The notes below the pieces were generated by a model. That model worked only from the letters and a program-made list of their open reading frames with translations. It did no database searches and was not told where the DNA came from. From the NCBI GenBank assembly GCA_007126855.1, contig SLAK01000255.1, positions 1 to 5,326 of the forward strand: a stretch of DNA of 5,326 nt, read 5' to 3'. Made by a program: the position numbers and the translations under genes. The DNA comes from Dehalococcoidia bacterium (lineage in GTDB: Bacteria > Chloroflexota > Dehalococcoidia > Tepidiformales > Tepidiformaceae). Below, piece after piece: positions 1-5,326 of this stretch. The first letter of the stretch is position 1; every line of letters starts with the position of its first letter.

Positions 1-110
1 AGAGGATAGTCCGCAAGGTTCATGCAAAGACTCTACTTCAGCCGCCTGCTCAGGGCACGGCGCCCCGTTGCCTCTGTCCCTCGCCGCCGCTTCCCGGTAG
101 GCTTGCGCCG
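1..110 (+). other. Upstream region of the carboxylase gene; no convincing gene
   Basis: No reading frame here resembles a protein. The carboxylase frame is open leftward to the window edge, but it has no in-frame start codon before 111 and its translation is Pro/Arg-rich and unlike the family N-terminus. A 36-codon frame from the ATG at 22 also looks non-coding. No good -35/-10 pair is visible. TAGGCT at 98-103 ends 7 bases before the ATG and fits the loose TANNNT pattern of leaderless promoters, but it has no convincing -35 partner. GGTAGG at 96-101 could equally be a weak ribosome binding site with a 9-base spacer. A small GGGC/GCCC foldback lies around 54-66 with no T-run after it. Confidence 0.4.
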
Positions 111-2051
111 ATGTTCACGCGTGTCCTTGTAGCCAACCGCGGCGAAATCGCCGTCCGCGTCATCCGCACTCTCCGCCGGCTCGGCATCCATCCCGTGCTC
201 GCCGCATCAATCCCGGACAGGCATTCCCTCGCCGCCCGCCATGCCGGGGAAACCGTCGTCCTGGATGGCTATAGCTCCGCCGAGACCTACCTCGACCAGG
301 ACGCCGTCATCGCCGCCGCTAAGCACACCGGCTGCGAGGCCATCCACCCTGGCTACGGCTTCCTGGCCGAAAACCCCGATTTCGCCGAACGCTGCGCGTC
401 GGAGGGAGTCGCCTTCGTTGGCCCGCCCGCAGAAGCGCTGCGCCGGCTCGGCAGCAAGACCGCCGCCCGCGCCATCGCCGTCGACTGCGGTGTCCCGGTC
501 GTGCCCGGCTACGACGGCCCCGACGACGATGATGCGCTCGCACGCGAAGCCGAACGCGTCGGCTTCCCGCTGGTAACGAAAGCCCGCGCGGGTGGCGGTG
601 GCCGGGGCATGCGCGTCGTCCGCGCACCGGGCGAAATCGCCGAAGCCGTGGCTGCGGCCCGCCGCGAAGCTGCTGCCGCTTTCGGCGATGGCTCCCTCTT
701 CCTGGAGCGGTACATCGAACGCGCCCGCCACGTCGAAGTCCAGGTCCTGGCCGACACCCACGGCAACTTGCTCCATCTGGGCGAGCGCGACTGCTCCATC
801 CAGCGCCGCCATCAGAAAGTCATCGAAGAGGCGCCCAGCCCCATCGTCGACGAAGCCCTCCGCGCCGAGCTCACCGCAGCCGCACTCAAGATCGCCGAAG
901 CTGTCGGCTATGTGAACGCCGGCACCTTCGAATTCCTCGTCGGCGAGCCCGGCCAGGACGGTGCGCGCCCCTACTGGTTCATCGAGGCCAACCCCCGCCT
1001 CCAGGTCGAACACCCCGTCACCGAAGAGATCACGGGGCTCGACATCGTCGAACTTCAGCTCCGCATCGCAGCGGGCGAACCCCTCCCGCTCCGCCAGGGA
1101 GACGTCACCTTCAGCGGCCACGCCATCGAACTGCGCCTCAACGCGGAAGACCCGCGTAGCGATTTCGCCCCATCCGCCGGCCGCCTCCGCCGCCTCGATC
1201 TGGGTTCGGGACCCGCCCCGGGGACTCGGGTTCGCTTCGATGCCGGCTTCGAACCCGGCGACGAGATCCCCGCCTACTACGACTCACTCATCGGCAAGCT
1301 CATCGCCCATGCCCCTGACCGTTCTCAGGCCATCGCCGCACTGGTTTCCAACATGCCTCTCACCACCCCGCTGGTCACAAACGCTGCCCTCCTCCGCGCC
1401 GTGATCAGCCACCAGGACTTCGCCGGTGACGCCATCCACATCGAATGGCTCGAATCCCGTCTGAAAGAAGTTTTGGACCGGGCACAGCCGCCACTGGTGG
1501 CACTTGCGGCGGCTGCCGCCTGCACCTGGGCGCAGCGCGACGCCTCATGGATAGGCGCCGGCCAGCTCGCCATGTGGCTCCACGACGGCGCCGAAACCCA
1601 CTGTGTCCACCTGTGCTCGGGTCGCGCCGGCGCCATGCACCTCGCCATCGGCGAAGTCGAGATGAACGCAACTGCCCCGGCCTTCAGCCCGGCCGTCTGG
1701 GTCGATGGCCAACGCTGCCACGTCACGGCAGAAGGCGAAGACACGCTCTCCGTCGATGCCGGGGGAGAAACCTGGCGTTTCACCATCGTCCCGCCTCCAC
1801 CGCTGCCCCGCCACGCACGGCCCACTGTGCCCGGCAGCACCGCCGTCACTGCCCCCCTCTCCGGTACCGTTGCCGCCGTTTACGTGGCCGAAGGCGACGA
1901 GGTTGAAGCCGGGCAGCTTCTGCTCACGCTGGAAGCGATGAAGATGGAGCATCGCCTGGTCGCGCCTGCCAGCGGTGTCATCGCCTCCGTCACCGTTGCG
2001 CCCGGCGACCAGGTCGCGCAGGGCCATCCCCTGGTCGAGCTCGGCGAATAA
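111..2051 (+). CDS. Acyl-CoA carboxylase alpha subunit (biotin carboxylase + biotin carboxyl carrier; acetyl/propionyl/methylcrotonyl-CoA carboxylase type)
   Basis: This subunit uses ATP and bicarbonate to carboxylate its own biotin; a separate beta subunit then passes the carboxyl group to an acyl-CoA. Visible parts in order: the N-terminal biotin carboxylase domain (VLVANRGEIAVR, residues 5-16); an ATP-grasp core from about 115 to 320 with K116 in GSKTAAR, K157 before the glycine-rich loop GGGGRGMR (161-168), HQK at 234-236, E274, and E292-N294-R296-Q298-V299-E300; the C-terminal carboxylase domain with R342 in LRLNAEDP; a poorly conserved middle region (about 455-560) where the BT domain that docks the beta subunit lies in this family; a Pro-rich hinge (PPPPLPRHARP, 561-571); and a biotinyl domain with EAMKMEH, so K611 should carry biotin. 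The length of 646 fits MCC/PCC alpha subunits. The ATG at 111 is the first in-frame start and gives the canonical N-terminus. The active-site strand reads EANPR where EMNPR is more usual. The acyl-CoA substrate cannot be told from this chain. No beta subunit is adjacent on the right; one could lie left of the window. Confidence 0.95.
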   Translation: MFTRVLVANRGEIAVRVIRTLRRLGIHPVLAASIPDRHSLAARHAGETVVLDGYSSAETYLDQDAVIAAAKHTGCEAIHPGYGFLAENPDFAERCASEGVAFVGPPAEALRRLGSKTAARAIAVDCGVPVVPGYDGPDDDDALAREAERVGFPLVTKARAGGGGRGMRVVRAPGEIAEAVAAARREAAAAFGDGSLFLERYIERARHVEVQVLADTHGNLLHLGERDCSIQRRHQKVIEEAPSPIVDEALRAELTAAALKIAEAVGYVNAGTFEFLVGEPGQDGARPYWFIEANPRLQVEHPVTEEITGLDIVELQLRIAAGEPLPLRQGDVTFSGHAIELRLNAEDPRSDFAPSAGRLRRLDLGSGPAPGTRVRFDAGFEPGDEIPAYYDSLIGKLIAHAPDRSQAIAALVSNMPLTTPLVTNAALLRAVISHQDFAGDAIHIEWLESRLKEVLDRAQPPLVALAAAAACTWAQRDASWIGAGQLAMWLHDGAETHCVHLCSGRAGAMHLAIGEVEMNATAPAFSPAVWVDGQRCHVTAEGEDTLSVDAGGETWRFTIVPPPPLPRHARPTVPGSTAVTAPLSGTVAAVYVAEGDEVEAGQLLLTLEAMKMEHRLVAPASGVIASVTVAPGDQVAQGHPLVELGE

Positions 2052-2052
2052 A

Positions 2053-2082
2053 CGACGGGTGACCCCGAAGGATCGCCCGTCG
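2053..2082 (-). terminator. Intrinsic terminator of ilvBN in the convergent gap
   Basis: The arms CGACGGG (2053-2059) and CCCGTCG (2076-2082) pair perfectly. The stem extends by TGA (2060-2062) with TCG (2073-2075), including one T-G wobble. After one C/A mismatch, CC/GG closes a CGAA loop (2066-2069). Read on the minus strand, the stem is followed at once by TTTATT (2052-2047), so it looks like a terminator for ilvN, whose stop codon is 22 bases upstream. On the plus strand the following bases (CAATCGACCGG) have no T-run, so termination of the carboxylase transcript here is less certain. The T-run lies in the end of the carboxylase gene, including its TAA stop. Confidence 0.75.
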
Positions 2083-2104
2083 CAATCGACCGGTGGTTGG
2101 CCGC

Positions 2105-2716
2105 TCAGTCGCTGCTGAACGGCAGATCCACGCCTGCCACGCGACGCCCCTGCGTCGCGTGCACCCGCGCGATGGACTCCGGCTCCACCTCTTGGACCGT
2201 TGTCGTCTTCGGCCCCCGGACCATCGCCATGCGGCCCGTCCGCGCCAGCTCGCGGATGCCGTAGGGCTCGCACATTTTCACGAAGCCCTCGATCTTGTCC
2301 TCGTCGCCGACCACCTGCAGCGTCAGCGAGTTCGTCGCAACGTCGACCACGTCGGCGCGGAAGATAGTCGCAATCTCCAGGATCTCGTGGCGGTTCACGT
2401 TGTTCGCGCGTACCTTCACGAGCGCCAGCTCGCGGGCCACGATCTCCTCGTTCGAAAGGTCCGAGACCTTCACCACGTCGATCAGCTTGTAGAGCTGCTT
2501 CTCGACCTGCTCCACCGGCGCGCTCTCGCCGTCGACGACGATCGTCATCCGGCTCAAGCCCGGCGCCTCGGTCCGCCCGACGGTGAGCGATTCGATGTTG
2601 AACCCGCGCCGCCGGAACAGGCTCGCCACGCGCATCAGCACGCCCGGCTTGTCTTCGACGATCGCGACCACCGTATGGTCTTTGACGCTTGGTTGTCGGC
2701 CATTCATCCGGCTCAT
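2105..2716 (-). CDS. ilvN: Acetolactate synthase small (regulatory) subunit
   Basis: This is the regulatory partner of acetolactate synthase; it activates the catalytic subunit and usually confers feedback inhibition by valine. The 203-residue chain begins with an ACT domain (about residues 14-85) with the family signature VEDKPGVLMRVASLFRRRGFNIESL (key residues P24, G25, F34, G38, N40, E42, L44). SRMTIVV follows at 55-61, then EKQLYKLIDVVKV. The C-terminal half (about 95-168) has the usual pattern ELALVKV, EILEIATIFRADVVDV and LARTGRMAMVRG. G25 and N40 match G14 and N29 of E. coli IlvH, positions where changes relieve valine inhibition, so feedback control is probably intact. D22 stands where E. 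coli has N11. About 35 residues follow R167-G168, making it longer than the roughly 160-175 usual for the family. The ATG at 2716 was chosen because it overlaps the ilvB stop as ATGA and has AGAGGAG 8 bases upstream. An in-frame ATG further upstream (2785) lies inside ilvB and gives an unrelated N-terminus. The symbol ilvH would be equally valid. Confidence 0.95.
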   Translation of the reverse strand: MSRMNGRQPSVKDHTVVAIVEDKPGVLMRVASLFRRRGFNIESLTVGRTEAPGLSRMTIVVDGESAPVEQVEKQLYKLIDVVKVSDLSNEEIVARELALVKVRANNVNRHEILEIATIFRADVVDVATNSLTLQVVGDEDKIEGFVKMCEPYGIRELARTGRMAMVRGPKTTTVQEVEPESIARVHATQGRRVAGVDLPFSSD

Positions 2717-4404
2717 CGCGCAAGCTCCTCTGCCGGCGCCTCGATCGTCTCCGAAAGTGCTGCACCTGCCGGCACCATGGGCCACACGTTTTCTTCCTGG
2801 TCGATCTGGAAGTCGATCAAAATCGGCCCCGGATGCTCCCGCGCTTCACGGATGGCCGGGATGACTTCAGCCTTTGTCTCCACGCGCAGCGCCCGGATGC
2901 CATAGGCATCAGCCAGCTTCACGAAGTCTGGCTGGGTCACCGCCACCGAGACGAAGTTCCGGTCGTAGAAAAGCTGCTGCCACTGGCGCACCATGCCGAG
3001 ATAGCCGTTGTTGAAGATCGCGATTTTCACCGGCAACTGCTCATCGACAAGGACAGCCAGCTCTTCCATCGTCATCTGGAAGCCTGCGTCGCCGCAGATG
3101 GCCCAGACCTCTGCGTCCGGGGTTCCGACCTGCGCACCAATCGCACCCGGCAGCTCGAAACCCATCGTGCCAAGACCGCCCGAGCTGACGAGCTGGCGGG
3201 CCCGCTTGTAGAAATAGTGCTGCCCGGCCCACATCTGGTGCTGGCCAACACCGGTCACGATCGTCGCTTCGCCGTCCGTCTCTTCGCAGAGCGTCCGCAC
3301 GATGTACTGCGGCAGCAGCCGCCGCGACTCGCGGACGTGCAGGCTCGGGTGCTCTTCACGCATCCGGTCGATCCACCCGGTCCAGTCCGGGTGTCGCCGT
3401 TCTTCCACCTTCTCGAAAAGCTGAGGCAGTACGTGCTTCACGTCACCCACGATTGGCACCGCAGTCGAGAAGTTCTTCCCGATTTCCGCGGGGTCGATGT
3501 CGATGTGGATGATCTTTGCGTTCGGGTTGAAGTCGCTGAACCGCCCCATGGCCCGGTCATCGAAACGCATGCCTACGCCGATCACCACGTCTGCGCTGTC
3601 CGCTGCCATGTTGGCGTAATACATCCCGTGCATGCCCAGCCAGCCGTAGCTCAGCGGGTGCGCTTCCGGGAACCCGCCAATGCCCAGGAAGGTCGTGATC
3701 ACCGGGATGTCGGCCTTCTCGGCCAGCGACACGAGTTCGTCGGTCGCGTTGCCCCAGATCGTGCCGTGGCCCGAGATGATGATCGGGCGTTCCGCCTGGT
3801 TGATAAGTTCCGCGGCCCGCCGGACCATGCCCGGATGCCCCTTCGTCGTCGGCTTGTAGCCGCGCAGGCTCAGCCGCTCCGGCCATTCGAACTCGGCCTC
3901 CTCCTGGAAGACGTCCTTCGGGATGTCGATCAGCACCGGCCCCGGCCGGCCCGTCGTCGCGATGTGCACCGCTTCGCGCACGGCCATCGCGATGTTCTCA
4001 GCCCGCATCACCAGGTAGTTGTGCTTCGTGATCGGCTGCGTGATCCCGGTGATGTCCGCTTCCTGGAAGCCGTCCTTCCCGAGCAGCGTCCGCGCCACGT
4101 TCCCCGTGATCGCGAGCACCGGTGTCGAATCCATGAACGCCGTGCAAATGCCCGTCACCAGGTTCGTTGCGCCTGGCCCGCTCGTGCCGAGGCACACGCC
4201 CATCCTGCCCGTGGCGCGTGCATAGCCGTCGGCCATGTGTGCCGCGCCCTGCTCATGCCGTACCAGCACATGCCGGAGGTCCGGAAACTCCGGCAACGTA
4301 TCGTAGAGCGGCAACACGACGCCCCCGGGATACCCGAAGATCGTGTCCACACCCTCACGCTGGAGGCACTCCAGCAGGATCTGGGCTCCTGTCATCTTGG
4401 CCAT
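2713..4404 (-). CDS. ilvB: Acetolactate synthase large (catalytic) subunit
   Basis: This thiamine-diphosphate enzyme condenses pyruvate with pyruvate, or with 2-ketobutyrate, as the first common step of valine/leucine and isoleucine synthesis. The 563 residues are the normal length with no N-terminal extension. The N-terminal TPP domain has GYPGG (24-28) and the catalytic glutamate E51 in RHEQGAAHMADGYAR. TSGPGATNLVTG (74-85) and RPGPVLIDIPKD (153-164) follow. The central FAD-binding domain has GMRFDDRAMGRFSDFNP (278-294) and IIHIDIDPAEIGKN. The C-terminal TPP domain has VGQHQMWAGQHY (386-397), SSGGLGTMGFELPGAIGA and the TPP/Mg motif starting G438-D439-A440 and ending N465-N466; alanine replaces the third residue of the textbook GDG. 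W475 in GMVRQWQQLFY is the conserved tryptophan linked to 2-ketobutyrate preference. The anabolic FAD-dependent type is favoured over catabolic AlsS by the FAD-region motifs and by the downstream ilvN. The start ATG has AGGAAGGA 9 bases upstream. The stop overlaps the ilvN start, implying translational coupling. Confidence 0.97.
   Translation of the reverse strand: MAKMTGAQILLECLQREGVDTIFGYPGGVVLPLYDTLPEFPDLRHVLVRHEQGAAHMADGYARATGRMGVCLGTSGPGATNLVTGICTAFMDSTPVLAITGNVARTLLGKDGFQEADITGITQPITKHNYLVMRAENIAMAVREAVHIATTGRPGPVLIDIPKDVFQEEAEFEWPERLSLRGYKPTTKGHPGMVRRAAELINQAERPIIISGHGTIWGNATDELVSLAEKADIPVITTFLGIGGFPEAHPLSYGWLGMHGMYYANMAADSADVVIGVGMRFDDRAMGRFSDFNPNAKIIHIDIDPAEIGKNFSTAVPIVGDVKHVLPQLFEKVEERRHPDWTGWIDRMREEHPSLHVRESRRLLPQYIVRTLCEETDGEATIVTGVGQHQMWAGQHYFYKRARQLVSSGGLGTMGFELPGAIGAQVGTPDAEVWAICGDAGFQMTMEELAVLVDEQLPVKIAIFNNGYLGMVRQWQQLFYDRNFVSVAVTQPDFVKLADAYGIRALRVETKAEVIPAIREAREHPGPILIDFQIDQEENVWPMVPAGAALSETIEAPAEELAR
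2725..2731 (-). promoter_or_regulatory. Ribosome binding site of ilvN
   Basis: AGAGGAG on the minus strand, 8 bases before the ATG at 2716. It lies inside the end of ilvB and decides the ilvN start in favour of the ATGA overlap. Confidence 0.8.
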
Positions 4405-4413
4405 GGTCGAGAG

Positions 4414-4421
4414 TCCTTCCT
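4414..4421 (-). promoter_or_regulatory. Ribosome binding site of ilvB
   Basis: AGGAAGGA on the minus strand, 9 bases before the ATG at 4404. It supports the start giving MAKMTGAQIL, which aligns with the usual beginning of the family. Confidence 0.8.
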
Positions 4422-4530
4422 ACGGTCGTGAGATTTGTACCCGGCGCTGCCCCGGTAAGGGGTGGCCGGCGCCCGCCACGCCATTCGGTCGTGGCTACCA
4501 CATATCCGCCCGTGGGGCAGGTATGCGGCT

Positions 4531-4658
4531 AAAGGCAAGAGAGAGCGGCCGGTAAGCCACTGCCCCCCGACGAAAGCCGTAGGACTTCAGTGTATGGCTC
4601 GCACCCGCATTACGGAAAGTGCCACCGCCAGGTCAACTGAGATAACGATCACGTGCAC
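4531..4658 (-). promoter_or_regulatory. Possible attenuation leader of ilvB: short Val/Ile/Leu-rich frame followed by a hairpin
   Basis: From a GTG at 4658 to the TGA at 4589-4587 is a 23-codon frame in which 12 codons are valine, isoleucine or leucine (7 V, 3 I, 2 L), starting V/M-H-V-I-V-I-S-V. The stop is 25 bases before a hairpin, AGTGGC (4561-4556) with GCCGCT (4549-4544) and a 6-base loop. A pyrimidine-rich stretch CTCTCTTGCCTTT follows (4543-4531). GTGGCT (4560-4555) could instead pair with AGCCGC (4530-4525), giving mutually exclusive folds as attenuators need. Against it: the GTG has no well-spaced ribosome binding site (GAAGG is 15 bases away), the T-run is weak, and a GTG-rich sequence yields valine codons easily. 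A rival frame, MDLAFDEGRSILLCT from the ATG at 4696, also lacks a good binding site. Confidence 0.25.
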
Positions 4659-4693
4659 AACAGGATGCTGCGACCTTCGTCGAACGCCAGGTC

Positions 4694-4721
4694 CATTCGA
4701 CACTCGCCACTCGTCACTCGC
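4694..4721. repeat. Four degenerate 7-base tandem repeats at the end of the mutase gene
   Basis: On the plus strand the units are CATTCGA, CACTCGC, CACTCGT and CACTCGC, so the consensus is CAYTCGN. The last three are nearly identical. The array spans the TGA stop of the mutase gene (4716-4714), so it contributes the final codons and continues into the gap. It may be a replication-slippage product, a protein-binding site or a copy of a dispersed short repeat; the window alone cannot say. Confidence 0.6.
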
Positions 4722-5326
4722 CGCTTGAGATTCCCGCCAGCGCCTTCCCCGCCTCCAGCACCGGATCCACCAGCCGCTCCTCCCGCACTTCCGTGTAAAC
4801 CCGTACCAGCGGCTCCGTCCCCGAGAGCCGCAGCAGCAGCCAGCCATCATCGATGTGGAAGCGCCAGCCGTCCATCCGGTCGCTGCTGCGCACGGGCTGC
4901 CCCGCTATCTGCGTTGGTTTTGCTTCATCCAGCCGCGCGCGTACCGCATCATTGGCGCCCGGCTCCAGCTCGATGTCCACGCGCCTGTAATAGTGCGGCC
5001 CCGTGATTGCGAACAACTCGACGAGCAGCTCCGTTGGCCGCTTTCCGGTGCGCGCCACATAGTCCAGCAGGTACAGGCCCGCAAGGATCCCGTCGCGCTC
5101 CGGCAGGTGCCCGCGGAATCCGTAGCCGCCACTTTCCTCCCCGCCGAGCAGCGCGTCATGCTCCATCATCAGCGGCCCCACGTGCTTGAAGCCCACCGGC
5201 GTCTCGAAGAACGGCACCTCGTAGCGTTCTGCGAGCAGACGTGCCATGTCCGTTGTCGTCAGCGACTTCACGATCGCGCCTCGCTGCCCCCGCTCGCCCA
5301 GCAGGTACTGCGTTAGCAGCGCAAAG
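4714..5326 (-). CDS. Phosphoglucomutase/phosphomannomutase family protein, C-terminal part (5' end outside the window)
   Basis: Members of this alpha-D-phosphohexomutase family move the phosphate between C1 and C6 of glucose or mannose, feeding glycogen, nucleotide-sugar and envelope synthesis. The frame is open to the right edge and 203 codons are visible. A GTG at 5271 gives a shorter open frame but is an internal valine codon: upstream residues (FALLTQYLLGERGQRGAI) continue the family pattern. Visible parts are the end of domain 2, domain 3 with VKSLTTTDMARLLAERY and ETPVGFKHVGPLM, and the sugar-binding loop GEESGG (visible residues 62-67) followed by RGHLPERDGI. Domain 4 carries the phosphate-binding signature RLSGTEPLVRVYTE (166-179). 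The phosphoserine and metal-binding loops would lie upstream, outside the window. GEESGG and RLSGTEP argue for the PGM/PMM branch over GlmM, but glucose versus mannose preference cannot be decided. The C-terminus is natural, ending shortly after the last helix at TGA. Confidence 0.92.
   Translation of the reverse strand, partial: FALLTQYLLGERGQRGAIVKSLTTTDMARLLAERYEVPFFETPVGFKHVGPLMMEHDALLGGEESGGYGFRGHLPERDGILAGLYLLDYVARTGKRPTELLVELFAITGPHYYRRVDIELEPGANDAVRARLDEAKPTQIAGQPVRSSDRMDGWRFHIDDGWLLLRLSGTEPLVRVYTEVREERLVDPVLEAGKALAGISSGE

Larger units (their letters stand above)
4405..4713 (-). other. 309-base leader/intergenic region between the mutase gene and ilvB
   Basis: No full-size gene or tRNA is visible. 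Read on the minus strand from 4713 down, it holds: degenerate 7-base tandem repeats; a GACCT/AGGTC inverted repeat (4693-4689 with 4676-4672, 12-base loop, no T-run); a branched-chain-rich short frame (4658-4587); a hairpin followed by a pyrimidine tract (4561-4531); a GCCC/GGGC foldback near 4519-4508; and GC-rich foldbacks at 4479-4443 just before the ilvB ribosome binding site. The best -35-like word is TTGACC, but the CGTAAT 16 bases after it is a poor -10, so I do not assign a promoter. I looked for the T-box consensus (GGTGGNACCGCG) and did not find it. The only near match is GGTGGCACTTTCCG, which lacks the core. Confidence 0.6.

Noticed and set aside
22..132. 36-codon frame starting at ATG 22
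   Set aside because: Arg-rich, overlapping the carboxylase start out of frame, with AAGG only three bases from the ATG. No sign of coding.
207..1121. 304-codon minus-strand open frame
   Set aside because: It is antisense to the biotin carboxylase core; its Gly/Ala/Asp-rich translation mirrors the GC-rich codons of the real gene.
1545..2765. 406-codon minus-strand open frame
   Set aside because: It overlaps the 3' end of the carboxylase gene and runs through ilvN in another frame. Its translation is Arg/Gly-rich and low in complexity.
2689..4431. 580-codon plus-strand open frame
   Set aside because: It lies antisense to ilvB, whose protein has all the family motifs. The plus-strand translation is His/Arg/Asp-rich with no recognisable domain; long antisense frames are expected at this GC content.
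4615..4630. T-box riboswitch
   Set aside because: GGTGGCACTTTCCG resembles the first half of the T-box core only. The rest of the consensus and a stem I are not recognisable.
4612..4640. TTGACC with CGTAAT at 16 bases as an ilvB promoter
   Set aside because: The -10 candidate lacks the key TA at its start, and no better hexamer is found at the right distance.
4626..4693. Nine-base direct repeat CGCCAGGTC at 4626-4634 and 4685-4693
   Set aside because: Two short copies in a GC-rich gap may be chance; there is no spacing or symmetry to suggest an operator.
4672..4693. GACCT/AGGTC inverted repeat as terminator of the mutase gene
   Set aside because: Only five base pairs, a 12-base loop and no T-run after it.
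4587..4850. 87-codon minus-strand frame as a full protein
   Set aside because: Its upstream part overlaps the mutase gene in another frame and is Arg/Trp/Cys-rich. Only its last 23 codons are of interest, as a possible leader peptide.

Overview
This window holds ordinary housekeeping metabolism from a GC-rich bacterium. I see no mobile element, CRISPR array, RNA gene or defence cassette, and nothing that looks like a new multi-gene system. Codons strongly favour C or G in the third position. The protein styles would fit Chloroflexota or a similar high-GC lineage, but that is only an impression and I would not assign a taxon from the sequence alone.

Layout. (1) Bases 1-110 are an upstream region without a convincing gene. 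(2) 111-2051 (+) encodes a complete 646-residue biotin-dependent acyl-CoA carboxylase alpha subunit, with biotin carboxylase and biotin carboxyl carrier domains in one chain. Its carboxyltransferase partner is not in the window. (3) 2052-2104 is a short convergent gap with a strong hairpin at 2053-2082, which reads as an intrinsic terminator for the minus-strand operon. (4) 2105-2716 (-) is ilvN and 2713-4404 (-) is ilvB, the regulatory and catalytic subunits of acetolactate synthase. They overlap by the four bases ATGA, and each has a clear Shine-Dalgarno sequence. (5) 4405-4713 is a 309-base gap upstream of ilvB. It contains short tandem repeats, several fold-back sequences and a short valine/isoleucine/leucine-rich reading frame that might be an attenuation leader. 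(6) 4714-5326 (-) is the 3' part of a phosphoglucomutase/phosphomannomutase gene that runs off the right edge.

How they work together. ilvB and ilvN form one translationally coupled unit making the first committed enzyme of valine, leucine and isoleucine synthesis. ilvC does not follow; the unit ends at the terminator. The carboxylase is convergent and therefore separately transcribed. It would supply malonyl-, methylmalonyl- or methylglutaconyl-CoA depending on its missing beta subunit. The sugar-phosphate mutase lies upstream on the same strand as ilvB but is separated by 309 bases, so co-transcription is uncertain.

The points most worth a second look are the possible branched-chain amino-acid attenuator upstream of ilvB, the one-sided terminator between the convergent genes, the C-terminal tail on IlvN, and the residues at known inhibitor-contact positions in IlvB.
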